64,000 nt of DNA from Dryocola sp036489025 (lineage in GTDB: Bacteria; Pseudomonadota; Gammaproteobacteria; Enterobacterales; Enterobacteriaceae): the NCBI GenBank assembly GCA_036489025.1, contig DASXGN010000008.1, positions 62,001-126,000 of the forward strand. Direction: 5' to 3'. Every line of letters starts with the position of its first letter. The stretch's first letter is position 1. Made by a program: the position numbers and the translations under genes. Below, piece by piece: positions 1-8,233 of the stretch. The notes below the pieces were generated by a model, which was given only the letters and a program-made list of their open reading frames with translations, was not told where the DNA came from and ran no database searches.

Positions 1-369
1 ATCTTTAATGTGATCGTATTCTTTGCTCAGTTTGGTGTGCGGTACCGCAACCAGCTTGGCATCTTCGCCCGCTTCGTCGGTCATTTTCAGCACGCCAACC
101 GGACGGCAGCGAACCACGGAGCCTGGCGCTAACGGATACGGCGTTGGGACCAGCACGTCAACCGGGTCGCCGTCCAGGGACAGAGTGTGGTTGATGTAGC
201 CGTAGTTGCACGGATAGAACATCGCGGTAGACATGAAACGGTCAACGAACAGCGCGCCGGTGTCCTTATCAATTTCATATTTGATTGGGTCAGCGTTCGC
301 CGGGATTTCGATAACAACGTAGATGTCTTCTGGCAGATCTTTGCCCGCAGGGACGTTGAGTAAGCTCAT
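1..369 (-). CDS. ppa: Inorganic pyrophosphatase, 5' part (runs off the window)
   Basis: The reverse strand reads from an ATG at 369 as MSLLNVPAGKDLPEDIYVV and continues without a stop to the window edge (123 codons). This is the N-terminal two thirds of the soluble family I inorganic pyrophosphatase, which hydrolyses pyrophosphate to two phosphates in the cytoplasm and pulls biosynthetic reactions forward. The conserved stretch DGDPVDVLVPTPYPL, which contains metal-binding aspartates, is present. The full enzyme is about 176 residues, so roughly 50 C-terminal residues lie outside. It is transcribed away from ytfQ. The start is supported by a purine-rich AGGAAAC upstream on the same strand. 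Identification is firm. Confidence 0.96.
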   Translation of the reverse strand, partial: MSLLNVPAGKDLPEDIYVVIEIPANADPIKYEIDKDTGALFVDRFMSTAMFYPCNYGYINHTLSLDGDPVDVLVPTPYPLAPGSVVRCRPVGVLKMTDEAGEDAKLVAVPHTKLSKEYDHIKD

Positions 370-408
370 GTCTGTTTCCTTTAAACTGGTGTCATTCAAG
401 TGCCCGGT

Positions 409-437
409 ATTATAGCCAACTGCGTTTAAATGTCCTG
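409..437 (-). promoter_or_regulatory. Candidate ppa promoter
   Basis: On the reverse strand a perfect TATAAT lies at 414-409, about 40 bases upstream of the ppa start. The -35 position (437-432, CAGGAC) is poor. Position and -10 quality fit a housekeeping promoter; no start site can be proven from sequence. Confidence 0.4.
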
Positions 438-531
438 GACTCTTTTTGCCTGCGTTTTACCTGAAGGGGCTTTTTCAGAGCACTCTGGCAGCGGTTTCAT
501 CCATAAACGCAGCCGCATTCTTTATAAATAA

Positions 532-547
532 GTGTAAGCGGTTACAA
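532..547 (+). promoter_or_regulatory. Candidate GalR/GalS operator upstream of ytfQ
   Basis: GTGTAAGCGGTTACAA matches the GalR/GalS pattern GTGKAANCGNTTMCAC at all but the last position. It lies about 180 bases upstream of the ytfQ promoter in the 402-base gap between ppa and ytfQ. A galactose-responsive repressor would fit a galactofuranose transporter. Operator identity is inferred from the motif; other LacI-family repressors recognise similar sites. Confidence 0.5.
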
Positions 548-678
548 GCTAAGGGAAATCCTGCTTTCCGACATATATAAATCCCGCCGCCGAGCCGCCA
601 TTGCCATAGGCGCAGCAGTGGCCTTTACGTGACATCAGTCGTGGCGCAGTGATTAACATCTTCGTTACTTCTTCGAAT

Positions 679-720
679 TGTGATGTAACTCATTCTGTTA
701 CATCGCACGTCGTCTATAGT
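679..720 (+). promoter_or_regulatory. ytfQ promoter with CRP-like site and inverted repeat
   Basis: TATAGT at 715-720 is a good -10 with no recognisable -35. TGTGATGTAACTCATT at 680-695 matches the CRP half-sites at 8 of 10 positions and is centred about 40 bases before the predicted start, the usual class II CRP spacing, which would explain the missing -35. The same stretch contains a perfect 8-base inverted repeat, GATGTAAC (682-689) and GTTACATC (697-704), which could bind a second regulator. The rest of the ppa-ytfQ gap (370-771) holds the GalR-like site and nothing else recognisable. Confidence 0.45.
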
Positions 721-771
721 TTCCCGCGAAGGCCAGATCTTAACCAACAATAACCCTACGAGGATGCACCT

Positions 772-1728
772 ATGTGGAAGCGCTTACTTTTGGTCTCTGC
801 AGTCTCCGCAGCAATGTCGTCTATGGCGATTGCTGCTCCGTTAACGGTTGGCTTTTCGCAGGTGGGTTCTGAATCCGGCTGGCGTGCGGCAGAAACTTCG
901 GTTGCGAAGAGTGAGGCTCAGAAACGCGGCATCACGCTGAAAATCGCCGATGGGCAGCAGAAACAGGAAAACCAGATTAAGGCCGTACGCTCATTCATCG
1001 CCCAGGGCGTGGACGCCATCTTCATCGCGCCGATCGTCGCGACGGGCTGGGAACCGGTGCTACAGGAAGCGAAAGAAGCCAAAATTCCGGTCTTCCTGCT
1101 CGACCGCAACATCGACGTGAAAGACAAATCTCTCTATATGACGGTGGTGACCGCCAACAACGTGCTGGAAGGCCAATTGATTGGCGAATGGCTGTTAAAA
1201 GAGCTGAACGGCAAGCAGTGCAACGTGGTTGAGCTGCAGGGCACCGTCGGCGCGAGCGTGGCCATCGACCGTAAGAAAGGCTTTGCCGACGCTATTTCTA
1301 AAGCCTCTAACGTCAAAATTATTCGTTCCCAGTCCGGCGACTTTACCCGCAGCAAAGGGAAAGAAGTCATGGAAAGTTTTATCAAAGCTGAAAATAACGG
1401 CAAGAACATCTGCATGGTTTACGCGCACAACGATGACATGGCGATCGGGGCGATTCAGGCAATTAAAGAAGCGGGCCTGAAGCCGGGCAAAGACATTCTG
1501 ACCGGCTCAATCGACGGCGTGCCGGACATCTACAAAGCGATGATCGATGGGGAAGCCAACGCCAGCGTAGAGCTTACGCCAAACATGGCTGGCCCGGCGT
1601 TTGACGCGCTAGAGAAGTTCAAAAAAGACGGCACCATGCCGGAAAAAGTGACCATCACCAAATCCACTCTGTACCTGCCGGATACGGCGAAAGAAGAGCT
1701 CGAGAAGAAAAAATCGATGGGTTACTGA
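772..1728 (+). CDS. ytfQ: Galactofuranose ABC transporter, periplasmic binding protein
   Basis: The protein has 318 residues, the usual family length. It starts with a signal peptide (MWKRLLLVSAVSAAMSSMAIAA), followed by a type I periplasmic binding fold of the ribose/galactose class (LTVGFSQVGSESGWR, FIAPIVATGW, VYAHNDDMAIG). In E. coli, YtfQ binds galactofuranose and delivers it to the YtfT/YjfF channel. It is the first gene of a four-gene operon. The start is supported by GAGGATGCACCT directly upstream. A repeat-like hairpin region separates it from ytfR, which often lets the binding protein be made in excess over the membrane parts. Confidence 0.96.
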   Translation: MWKRLLLVSAVSAAMSSMAIAAPLTVGFSQVGSESGWRAAETSVAKSEAQKRGITLKIADGQQKQENQIKAVRSFIAQGVDAIFIAPIVATGWEPVLQEAKEAKIPVFLLDRNIDVKDKSLYMTVVTANNVLEGQLIGEWLLKELNGKQCNVVELQGTVGASVAIDRKKGFADAISKASNVKIIRSQSGDFTRSKGKEVMESFIKAENNGKNICMVYAHNDDMAIGAIQAIKEAGLKPGKDILTGSIDGVPDIYKAMIDGEANASVELTPNMAGPAFDALEKFKKDGTMPEKVTITKSTLYLPDTAKEELEKKKSMGY

Positions 1729-1730
1729 TA

Positions 1731-1839
1731 GCCCCTTCACCCGGGCCTTCTCCCCTGAGGGGAGAGGGGAACGATCGAGCGGGTAGTTTTGAATTTTCCT
1801 CCTCTCCCCTGTCGGGAGAGGGCTAGGGTGAGGGTCATT
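1731..1839. repeat. GC-rich intergenic inverted repeat between ytfQ and ytfR
   Basis: This stretch has two snap-back units: TCTCCCCTGAGGGGAGAGG (about 1750-1768) and CTCTCCCCTGTCGGGAGAGG (about 1802-1821). Its outer ends also pair loosely (CCCTTCACCC against GGGTGAGGGT). It resembles the CCCTCACCCTA-type intergenic repeats found in many enterobacterial genomes. A related degenerate copy lies at 38231-38281. The position inside an ABC operon suggests it tunes ytfQ message stability relative to ytfR. Confidence 0.6.
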
Positions 1840-1842
1840 CAG

Positions 1843-3342
1843 ATGAGCACAAACAAGCAGGAGATTCTGCGCACGGAAAGCCTGAGCAAGCATTTCCCAG
1901 GGGTCAAGGCGCTCGACAAGGTGGATTTCAGCCTGCGGCGCGGCGAAATCATGGCGCTGTTGGGGGAAAACGGCGCGGGGAAATCGACGCTCATCAAGGC
2001 GCTGACCGGGGTTTACCAGCGCGACAGCGGCAACATCTATCTCGAAGGCGAGCTGATATCGCCGAAGAATACCGCCCATGCCCAGCAGCTTGGCATTGGT
2101 ACCGTTTATCAGGAAGTGAACCTGCTGCCTAATATGTCCGTGGCGGACAATCTCTTTATTGGCCGCGAACCCCGGCGCTTCGGCCTGCTTAAACGCAAAG
2201 AGATGGAAAAGCGCGCCACAGCGCTGATGGAATCTTACGGTTTCTCTCTCGACGTGTCCGAGCCGCTCAACCGTTATTCGGTGGCGATGCAGCAAATTGT
2301 GGCTATCTGTCGGGCCATCGATCTATCGGCGAAAGTGCTGATCCTCGATGAGCCCACCGCCAGCCTCGACACCAAAGAAGTCGACATGCTCTTTACCCTG
2401 ATGCGCCAGCTGCGGGATCAGGGCGTAAGCCTGATCTTTGTCACCCACTTCCTGGACCAGGTCTACGAAGTCACCGATAGAATCACCGTGCTGCGCAACG
2501 GCGCATTCGTTGGCACGCGCGACACCAAAGATCTCCCGCAGATCGAACTGGTCAAAATGATGCTGGGCCGCGAGCTGGACACCAATGCCCTACAGCGTGC
2601 GGGCAGGACGCTGCTGAGCGATAAGCCAATGGCCGCGTTTAAAAACTTCGGCAAAAAAGGGGTAATCAATCCGTTCGATCTCGAAGTCCGTCCGGGGGAG
2701 ATCGTCGGCCTGGCGGGCCTGTTGGGGTCGGGCCGCACGGAAACCGCCGAGGTGATCTTCGGCATCAAACCGGCGGACAGCGGGGAGGCGTGGATCAAGG
2801 GCAAACCGCAGTCGCTGCGTTCGCCGCATAAAGCCTCGTCTCTGGGGATCGGCTTTTGCCCGGAAGATCGCAAAACCGACGGGATTATCGCCGCCGCCTC
2901 GGTGCGGGAAAACATCATCCTCGCGCTCCAGGCCCAGCGCGGCTGGCTGCGCCCCATTCCTCGTAAAGAGCAAAATCAGATAGCCGAACGGTTTATCCGC
3001 CAGCTAGGCATTCGCACTCCGAGCGCGGAGCAGCCGATTGAGTTTCTCTCCGGCGGCAATCAGCAAAAAGTTTTGCTTTCGCGCTGGCTGCTGACTAAGC
3101 CGCAGTTCCTGATCCTTGACGAGCCGACCCGCGGGATCGACGTCGGCGCGCACGCCGAAATTATCCGCCTGATCGAAACGCTCTGCGCCGATGGCCTGGC
3201 GCTGCTGGTTATCTCTTCCGAGCTGGAAGAGCTGGTGGGCTACGCGGATCGCGTGGTGATCATGCGCGACCGACAGCAGGTGGCGGAGATCCCGCTCGGC
3301 GAACTGTCCGTGTCGGCCATTATGAATGCCATTGCGGCATAA
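1843..3342 (+). CDS. ytfR: Galactofuranose ABC transporter, ATPase
   Basis: A 499-residue sugar-type ABC ATPase with two tandem nucleotide-binding domains. The first domain has a canonical Walker A (GENGAGKST) and Walker B (VLILDEPTAS). The second has LSGGNQQK as signature and LILDEPTRGID, but a degenerate Walker A (GLLGSGRTE), as is usual in the RbsA/MglA/YtfR family. It powers import through YtfT and YjfF. An in-frame upstream ATG at 1789 lies inside the intergenic repeat; the start at 1843 (MSTNKQEILRTE) aligns with the E. coli N-terminus and gives the family length (500), so it is preferred. Confidence 0.96.
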   Translation: MSTNKQEILRTESLSKHFPGVKALDKVDFSLRRGEIMALLGENGAGKSTLIKALTGVYQRDSGNIYLEGELISPKNTAHAQQLGIGTVYQEVNLLPNMSVADNLFIGREPRRFGLLKRKEMEKRATALMESYGFSLDVSEPLNRYSVAMQQIVAICRAIDLSAKVLILDEPTASLDTKEVDMLFTLMRQLRDQGVSLIFVTHFLDQVYEVTDRITVLRNGAFVGTRDTKDLPQIELVKMMLGRELDTNALQRAGRTLLSDKPMAAFKNFGKKGVINPFDLEVRPGEIVGLAGLLGSGRTETAEVIFGIKPADSGEAWIKGKPQSLRSPHKASSLGIGFCPEDRKTDGIIAAASVRENIILALQAQRGWLRPIPRKEQNQIAERFIRQLGIRTPSAEQPIEFLSGGNQQKVLLSRWLLTKPQFLILDEPTRGIDVGAHAEIIRLIETLCADGLALLVISSELEELVGYADRVVIMRDRQQVAEIPLGELSVSAIMNAIAA

Positions 3343-3352
3343 GGAGTAAAAC

Positions 3353-4384
3353 GTGATGCCTCGTTTATTGCCGCAGGCCAACGCGCCGCAGCCGAAGCGC
3401 AGCTTCCGCTGGCCGCCGGGTATCCCGCAGCTAATCGCGCTGGTGCTGGTGCTGCTGGTCGACAGCATTGTCGCCAACCATTTCTTCAATATCGTCATGC
3501 AGGACGGGCGGTTGTTTGGCAGCCCCATCGACATTCTTAACCGTGCTGCTCCGGTAGCGCTGCTGGCGATTGGCATGACGCTGGTGATTGCCACCGGCGG
3601 CATCGATCTTTCGGTGGGAGCAGTGATGGCGATCGCCGGGGCCACGGCAGCGACGCTCACCGTTGAAGGCCATAGTCTTGCCGTAGTGCTGCTGGCTTCG
3701 CTTGGCGTAGGCGTGCTGGCCGGGTTGTGGAACGGCGTTCTGGTTGCCATCTTAAAAATTCAGCCTTTTGTTGCCACGCTGATTCTGATGGTTGCCGGAC
3801 GCGGCGTCGCGCAGCTTATTACCGCCGGGCAGATTGTGACGTTTGACTCGCCGGGCCTGTCCTATTTAGGCAGCGGTTCGCTGTTCTTCTTTCCCACGCC
3901 GGTGATTATCGCCATCGCCACGCTGCTTGTTTTCTGGCTTTTTACCCGCAAAACTGCGCTGGGCCTGTTTATTGAATCCGTGGGAATTAACATTCGCGCG
4001 GCGAAAAACGCCGGAGTTAACACGCGCATTGTGGTGATGCTGACCTACGTGCTGAGCGGTGTTTGCGCGGCAATCGCGGGGATTATCGTTACCGCCGATA
4101 TTCGCGGGGCCGATGCCAATAACGCGGGCCTGTGGCTTGAGCTGGACGCCATTCTGGCGGTGGTGATTGGCGGCGGCTCGCTAATGGGCGGGCGTTTTAA
4201 CATCGCGCTGTCCGTCGTGGGCGCGTTGATCATTCAGGGTATGAATACCGGTATTTTACTCTCCGGCTTCCCGCCCGAGCTCAATCAGGTTGTAAAAGCC
4301 GTGGTGGTGATGTGCGTACTCATCGTGCAGTCGCCTCGTTTTATCGCTCTGCTTAAAGGACTCCGCCGCCATGATCAAACGTAA
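3353..4384 (+). CDS. ytfT: Galactofuranose ABC transporter, permease
   Basis: A 343-residue inner-membrane permease of the RbsC/BPD_transp_2 family with about ten hydrophobic segments. It carries the family signatures AIGMTLVIATGGIDLSVGA and LDAILAVVIGGGSLMGGR. It forms the channel with YjfF for galactofuranose import. The reading frame opens with GTG at 3353 followed at once by ATG at 3356, and AAGGAG lies at 3341-3346, so either start is possible with a one-residue difference. The 3' end overlaps yjfF by 14 bases. Confidence 0.95.
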   Translation: MMPRLLPQANAPQPKRSFRWPPGIPQLIALVLVLLVDSIVANHFFNIVMQDGRLFGSPIDILNRAAPVALLAIGMTLVIATGGIDLSVGAVMAIAGATAATLTVEGHSLAVVLLASLGVGVLAGLWNGVLVAILKIQPFVATLILMVAGRGVAQLITAGQIVTFDSPGLSYLGSGSLFFFPTPVIIAIATLLVFWLFTRKTALGLFIESVGINIRAAKNAGVNTRIVVMLTYVLSGVCAAIAGIIVTADIRGADANNAGLWLELDAILAVVIGGGSLMGGRFNIALSVVGALIIQGMNTGILLSGFPPELNQVVKAVVVMCVLIVQSPRFIALLKGLRRHDQT

Positions 4385-5372
4385 CCTGCCCCTGATGATC
4401 ACCCTGGCGGTTTTCGTGCTGGGATATTTATACTGCCTGACGCAGTTTCCCGGCTTCGCCTCCACGCGGGTGATTTGCAACATCCTGACAGATAACGCTT
4501 TCCTTGGGATTATCGCCGTTGGCATGACGTTTGTGATCCTCTCAGGCGGCATCGATCTCTCCGTGGGATCGGTGATTGCCTTTACCGGCGTGTTCCTCGC
4601 AAAAGCGATCGGCTTCTGGGGGCTGTCGCCGCTGGTGGCATTCCCGCTGGTGCTGGTGATGGGCTGCGCCTTCGGCGCGTTTATGGGCTGGCTTATCGAC
4701 GCGCTAAAAATCCCCGCTTTTATCATTACGCTTGCCGGAATGTTTTTCCTGCGCGGCGTCAGCTATTTGGTTTCAGAAGAGTCGATCCCGATTAACCACC
4801 CGATTTACGACACGCTTTCCAACCTCGCCTGGCGCATTCCGGGCGGTGGTCGCCTGAGCGCCATGGGGCTGCTGATGCTGGGCGTGGTGGTCATCGGCAT
4901 ATTCCTTGCGCACCGCACGCGCTTCGGGAATCAGGTTTACGCCATCGGCGGCAGCGCCGTCTCCGCCAACCTGATGGGGATCTCCACGCGCAGTACAACG
5001 GTGCGCATTTATATGCTGTCTACCGGGCTGGCAACGCTGGCGGGCATTGTCTTCTCGCTTTACACCTCGGCGGGCTACGCGCTGGCGGGTATGGGCGTTG
5101 AGCTGGATGCGATTGCCTCGGTGGTCATCGGTGGCACTTTGCTGAGCGGCGGTGTAGGCACCGTGTTGGGCACGCTTTTCGGCGTGGCGATCCAGGGGCT
5201 TATTCAGACCTATATCAATTTTGACGGCACGCTCAGTTCGTGGTGGACAAAAATCGCCATCGGTATTTTATTGTTTATTTTTATAGCGTTGCAGCGCGGG
5301 CTGACCGTACTGTGGGAAAATCGCCAGAGTTCGCCGGTGAAGCGCGTTAGCGTTCCGGCAACGCGGACGTAA
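4371..5372 (+). CDS. yjfF: Galactofuranose ABC transporter, second permease
   Basis: A 333-residue paralogue of YtfT with the same architecture and signatures (AVGMTFVILSGGIDLSVGS, LDAIASVVIGGTLLSGG). The two proteins are thought to make a heterodimeric channel. The start at 4371 lies inside the ytfT coding sequence and is preceded by AAAGGACT, so translation is probably coupled. In E. coli, yjfF is followed directly by convergent fbp; here a chemoreceptor gene sits between them. Confidence 0.95.
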   Translation: MIKRNLPLMITLAVFVLGYLYCLTQFPGFASTRVICNILTDNAFLGIIAVGMTFVILSGGIDLSVGSVIAFTGVFLAKAIGFWGLSPLVAFPLVLVMGCAFGAFMGWLIDALKIPAFIITLAGMFFLRGVSYLVSEESIPINHPIYDTLSNLAWRIPGGGRLSAMGLLMLGVVVIGIFLAHRTRFGNQVYAIGGSAVSANLMGISTRSTTVRIYMLSTGLATLAGIVFSLYTSAGYALAGMGVELDAIASVVIGGTLLSGGVGTVLGTLFGVAIQGLIQTYINFDGTLSSWWTKIAIGILLFIFIALQRGLTVLWENRQSSPVKRVSVPATRT

Positions 5373-5396
5373 CATATTGAATTAACGATAAACGAC

Positions 5397-5423
5397 TAAA
5401 CTTTCTTCGCTGAATGCCGATAA
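5397..5423 (+). promoter_or_regulatory. Sigma-28 (FliA) flagellar-class promoter for the chemoreceptor
   Basis: TAAACTTT (5397-5404), 11 bases, then GCCGATAA (5416-5423). The E. coli FliA consensus is TAAAGTTT-N11-GCCGATAA, so only one base differs and the spacing is exact. It ends 44 bases before the chemoreceptor ATG. This places the gene in the late flagellar regulon, under its own promoter and independent of the upstream ytf operon. Confidence 0.88.
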
Positions 5424-5467
5424 TCCCTGAATCATTCACATGATGAATAATCCACCGGGAAGAAAGC

Positions 5468-7021
5468 ATGTTCAGAAATTTGTCGATTCGTACGGGGCTG
5501 CTTACGCTGTTGGCGGTCATGACATTTCTGCTGCTGGTCGTCAGCGGCATTGGTATTTTTGCACTACAGCAAAGTTCTGCGTCACTGGAAAGAATTAACC
5601 GTCTGCAGGGCGAACAGATGGTGCGTCTGACCGATGGCTACGTGGCGCTGCTGCGTGCTCGCAGTGAAGCGGGGCAGGCGGTTCGCCAGATGGAAATCGG
5701 CATGCTTGAAGACGCCGCGAAATCCACCAACACCGTCACCGGCGAAGCCACCCGCGCCCGGCAACAAATCAAAAGCTTTATCGATGCGGGCGTTGAGAGC
5801 GACGAGGGCAAGCAGCTCATTAAGAATCTGTCGCAAACCTACGCTGACTACCTTGCGAAAGGCATTACGCCGATGATTGCCGCGCTGAATAAGCAAAGCC
5901 CGGATGACTATTACGATCTGCTGGAAAACGGACTGATTCCGCTGGCTCAAAAGTTCGACACCGACGTGCAAATCTTTCGTCAGTGGGGTGAACAGCGCGG
6001 GAACGACGAGGTGGCCGCCATCCAGTGGCAGAAGAAAATCGTGCTGGCGCTGATTATCATCGCCGCGCTGCTCACCGCCGGGATTATCGTGCTCGTCTGG
6101 CTGGCGCTGCGCCACCTGCTTCTTAAGCCGCTCAACGAATCTATCGCGCAGCTTGAACACGTGGCGGAAGGTGATTTAACCCGCGAGCTGCCGCCTGCCG
6201 GCAATAACGAGTTTGGCCGTCTGGCGAGCGCCATTGCCGCGATGCGCAGCTCCCTGACCGAATCCGTCGGGCGCGTGCGCGACGCCAGCTCGCAGATTGA
6301 TACCGGCAGCCGCGAACTGGCGGCGGGTAACCTGAATCTCTCCCAGCGAACGGAGTCTACGGCGACCTCGCTTGAGCAAACCGCTGCCAGCATGGAGCAG
6401 ATTACCGCTACGGTGAAGCAGAACGCCGACAATGCCGAACAGGCGCACAAGCTGGCAAAAGACGTGTCGGACACGGCGGATCGCGGCAGCGAGATGGTTT
6501 GCTATGTCATTGAGAAGATGCGTGATATCGCCAGCAGCTCCGATCGTATCGCCGATATACTCAGCGTGATTGACGGCATCGCTTTCCAGACCAATATCCT
6601 CGCGCTGAACGCCTCGGTGGAAGCCGCGCGTGCGGGCGAGCAGGGACGAGGGTTCGCGGTTGTTGCCGGAGAGGTTCGTACCCTGGCCAGCCGCAGCGCC
6701 GACGCGGCAAAAGAGATCCGCACGCTGATTTCAGACTCGCAAAACCACGTCGGTGAAGGGCGCGATCTGGCCCAGCAGGCGGGGGAAACGATGGATGAAA
6801 TCGCCGAGGAGGTCACCCGCATGACTAAGCTGATGCGCCAGATTGCCAGCGCGTCTAACGAACAAAGCCACGGTATTGAGCAGGTGAATATCGCGGTCAG
6901 CCAGATGGATGAGGCTGCGCAGCAGAACGCGGCGCTGGTGCAGGAATCTTCGGCGGCGACCCGCTCGCTTGAAGAACAATCCCAGCAGCTTGTGGCGGCG
7001 ATGGCATCGTTCCGTTGCTGA
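5468..7021 (+). CDS. Methyl-accepting chemotaxis protein
   Basis: A 517-residue transmembrane chemoreceptor. The first membrane segment is at about residues 11-32. It is followed by a roughly 155-residue helical periplasmic domain of the Tar/Tsr four-helix-bundle kind, a second membrane segment at about 193-217, a HAMP domain and the long cytoplasmic signalling coiled coil. The hairpin tip contains the nearly invariant IAFQTNILALNASVEAARAG. It ends in MASFRC and lacks the NWETF pentapeptide that tethers CheR/CheB in Tar and Tsr, so its adaptation would depend on other receptors. Its ligand cannot be read from sequence; proximity to a galactofuranose transporter is suggestive only. Start supported by GGGAAGAAAGC upstream. 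Confidence 0.92.
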   Translation: MFRNLSIRTGLLTLLAVMTFLLLVVSGIGIFALQQSSASLERINRLQGEQMVRLTDGYVALLRARSEAGQAVRQMEIGMLEDAAKSTNTVTGEATRARQQIKSFIDAGVESDEGKQLIKNLSQTYADYLAKGITPMIAALNKQSPDDYYDLLENGLIPLAQKFDTDVQIFRQWGEQRGNDEVAAIQWQKKIVLALIIIAALLTAGIIVLVWLALRHLLLKPLNESIAQLEHVAEGDLTRELPPAGNNEFGRLASAIAAMRSSLTESVGRVRDASSQIDTGSRELAAGNLNLSQRTESTATSLEQTAASMEQITATVKQNADNAEQAHKLAKDVSDTADRGSEMVCYVIEKMRDIASSSDRIADILSVIDGIAFQTNILALNASVEAARAGEQGRGFAVVAGEVRTLASRSADAAKEIRTLISDSQNHVGEGRDLAQQAGETMDEIAEEVTRMTKLMRQIASASNEQSHGIEQVNIAVSQMDEAAQQNAALVQESSAATRSLEEQSQQLVAAMASFRC

Positions 7022-7025
7022 GGAT

Positions 7026-7051
7026 AAACCTCTCCTGAGAAGGAGAGGTTT
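7026..7051. terminator. Hairpin between the convergent chemoreceptor and fbp genes
   Basis: A perfect 10-base stem, AAACCTCTCC and GGAGAGGTTT, with a six-base loop. It lies 4 bases after the chemoreceptor stop and 7 bases after the fbp stop on the other strand. The terminal AAA/TTT is short, so termination is likely but not strong. Confidence 0.6.
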
Positions 7052-7058
7052 ACAGCTT

Positions 7059-8057
7059 TTAAGCGTCCGGGAATTCGCGAATAAAGCGCTCTACGTCATC
7101 CACCATGTGCTCGTTACCGACGAAGAACGGACGGCGCTGGTGCAGAGTTTCCGGGATGATATCCAGAATACGCTCTTTGCCGTCGCTCGCTTTGCCCCCG
7201 GCCTGTTCAGCCAGAAATGCCATCGGATTGCCTTCATAAAGCAGGCGCAGCTTCCCTTCCGGGTGGCTGGCGGTGCTGGGATAAAGGTAGATGCCGCCTT
7301 TGAGCAGGTTGCGGTGGAAGTCCGCGACCAGTGAGCCAATGTAGCGCGAGGTGTAAGGACGCTGCGTGGAGCTGTCTTCTTCCTGGCAGAACTTAATGTA
7401 TTTTTTTACGCCGTTCGGGAAGCGAATGTAGTTTCCTTCGTTAATGGAGTAAGTATTGCCCTTTTCCGGGAAGCGCATGCGCTCCTGACACAGGCAGAAA
7501 ACGCCCAGCGACGGGTCGTAGGTAAAGGCGTGAACGCCGCAGCCGGTGGTATAAACCAGCATGGTTGAAGAGCCGTAAACGACATAGCCCGCGGCGACCT
7601 GCTTATTACCCGGCTGGAGGAAGTCCTTCTCGGTAACCGGCGTGCCAACCGGCGTAATACGGCGGTAGATAGAGAAAATCGTGCCTACGGAAACGTTCAC
7701 ATCAATGTTGGAGGAACCGTCGAGCGGGTCCATCAACACCACGTATTTGGCATGTTCTGCACCTTCGAAAACGACGATGTCATCTTCTTCTTCAGAGGCG
7801 ATCCCGGCGACAATTCCACGCGCTTTCAGTGCTGCTTTCAGTTTTTCATTTGCGAACAGATCGAGCTTTTGCTGCACCTCGCCCTGTACGTTTTCAGCGC
7901 CGCTGGCACCCAGGATATCGACCAGACCGGCCTTGTTGATATCGCGGTGGATGATCTTGGCTCCGAGCTTTATTGCTGACAATAAAGCAGTGAGCTCACC
8001 GGTTGCGTGAGAAAACTCGTGCTGCTTCTCAACAATAAATTCACCTAACGTTTTCAT
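7059..8057 (-). CDS. fbp: Fructose-1,6-bisphosphatase, class 1
   Basis: A 332-residue cytoplasmic enzyme, identical in length to the E. coli protein. It dephosphorylates fructose 1,6-bisphosphate in gluconeogenesis. The metal-binding signature VLMDPLDGSSNIDVNVSVGT is present, as are the N-terminal MKTLGEFIVEKQHEFSHATG and the C-terminal substrate region (LYEGNPMAFLAEQAGG). It is a single gene, divergent from mpl with a 176-base gap. The start is supported by GGGAAAG upstream of the ATG on the reverse strand. Confidence 0.97.
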   Translation of the reverse strand: MKTLGEFIVEKQHEFSHATGELTALLSAIKLGAKIIHRDINKAGLVDILGASGAENVQGEVQQKLDLFANEKLKAALKARGIVAGIASEEEDDIVVFEGAEHAKYVVLMDPLDGSSNIDVNVSVGTIFSIYRRITPVGTPVTEKDFLQPGNKQVAAGYVVYGSSTMLVYTTGCGVHAFTYDPSLGVFCLCQERMRFPEKGNTYSINEGNYIRFPNGVKKYIKFCQEEDSSTQRPYTSRYIGSLVADFHRNLLKGGIYLYPSTASHPEGKLRLLYEGNPMAFLAEQAGGKASDGKERILDIIPETLHQRRPFFVGNEHMVDDVERFIREFPDA

Positions 8058-8233
8058 AACACTTTCCCTGCATCTGAATGTGAATAAAGCGGTTGCAACA
8101 ATCTTAACAAACTTTCAAATAGTAGCGCTTAGGTGAATCGCGCCAGCAAAATACGGAATTTCCTGAATTGCGTTTCTTCGCTGCGGCACATGCGGGTAGA
8201 ATGTGCGCCAAACAGAGTAAAGGATAGTTTTGT

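Noticed and set aside
1789..1842. Upstream ATG for ytfR
   Set aside because: It lies within the inverted repeat and adds 18 residues absent from relatives.
5468..7021. Chemoreceptor with CheR-tether tail
   Set aside because: The C-terminus ends in MASFRC; no NWETF-type pentapeptide is present.
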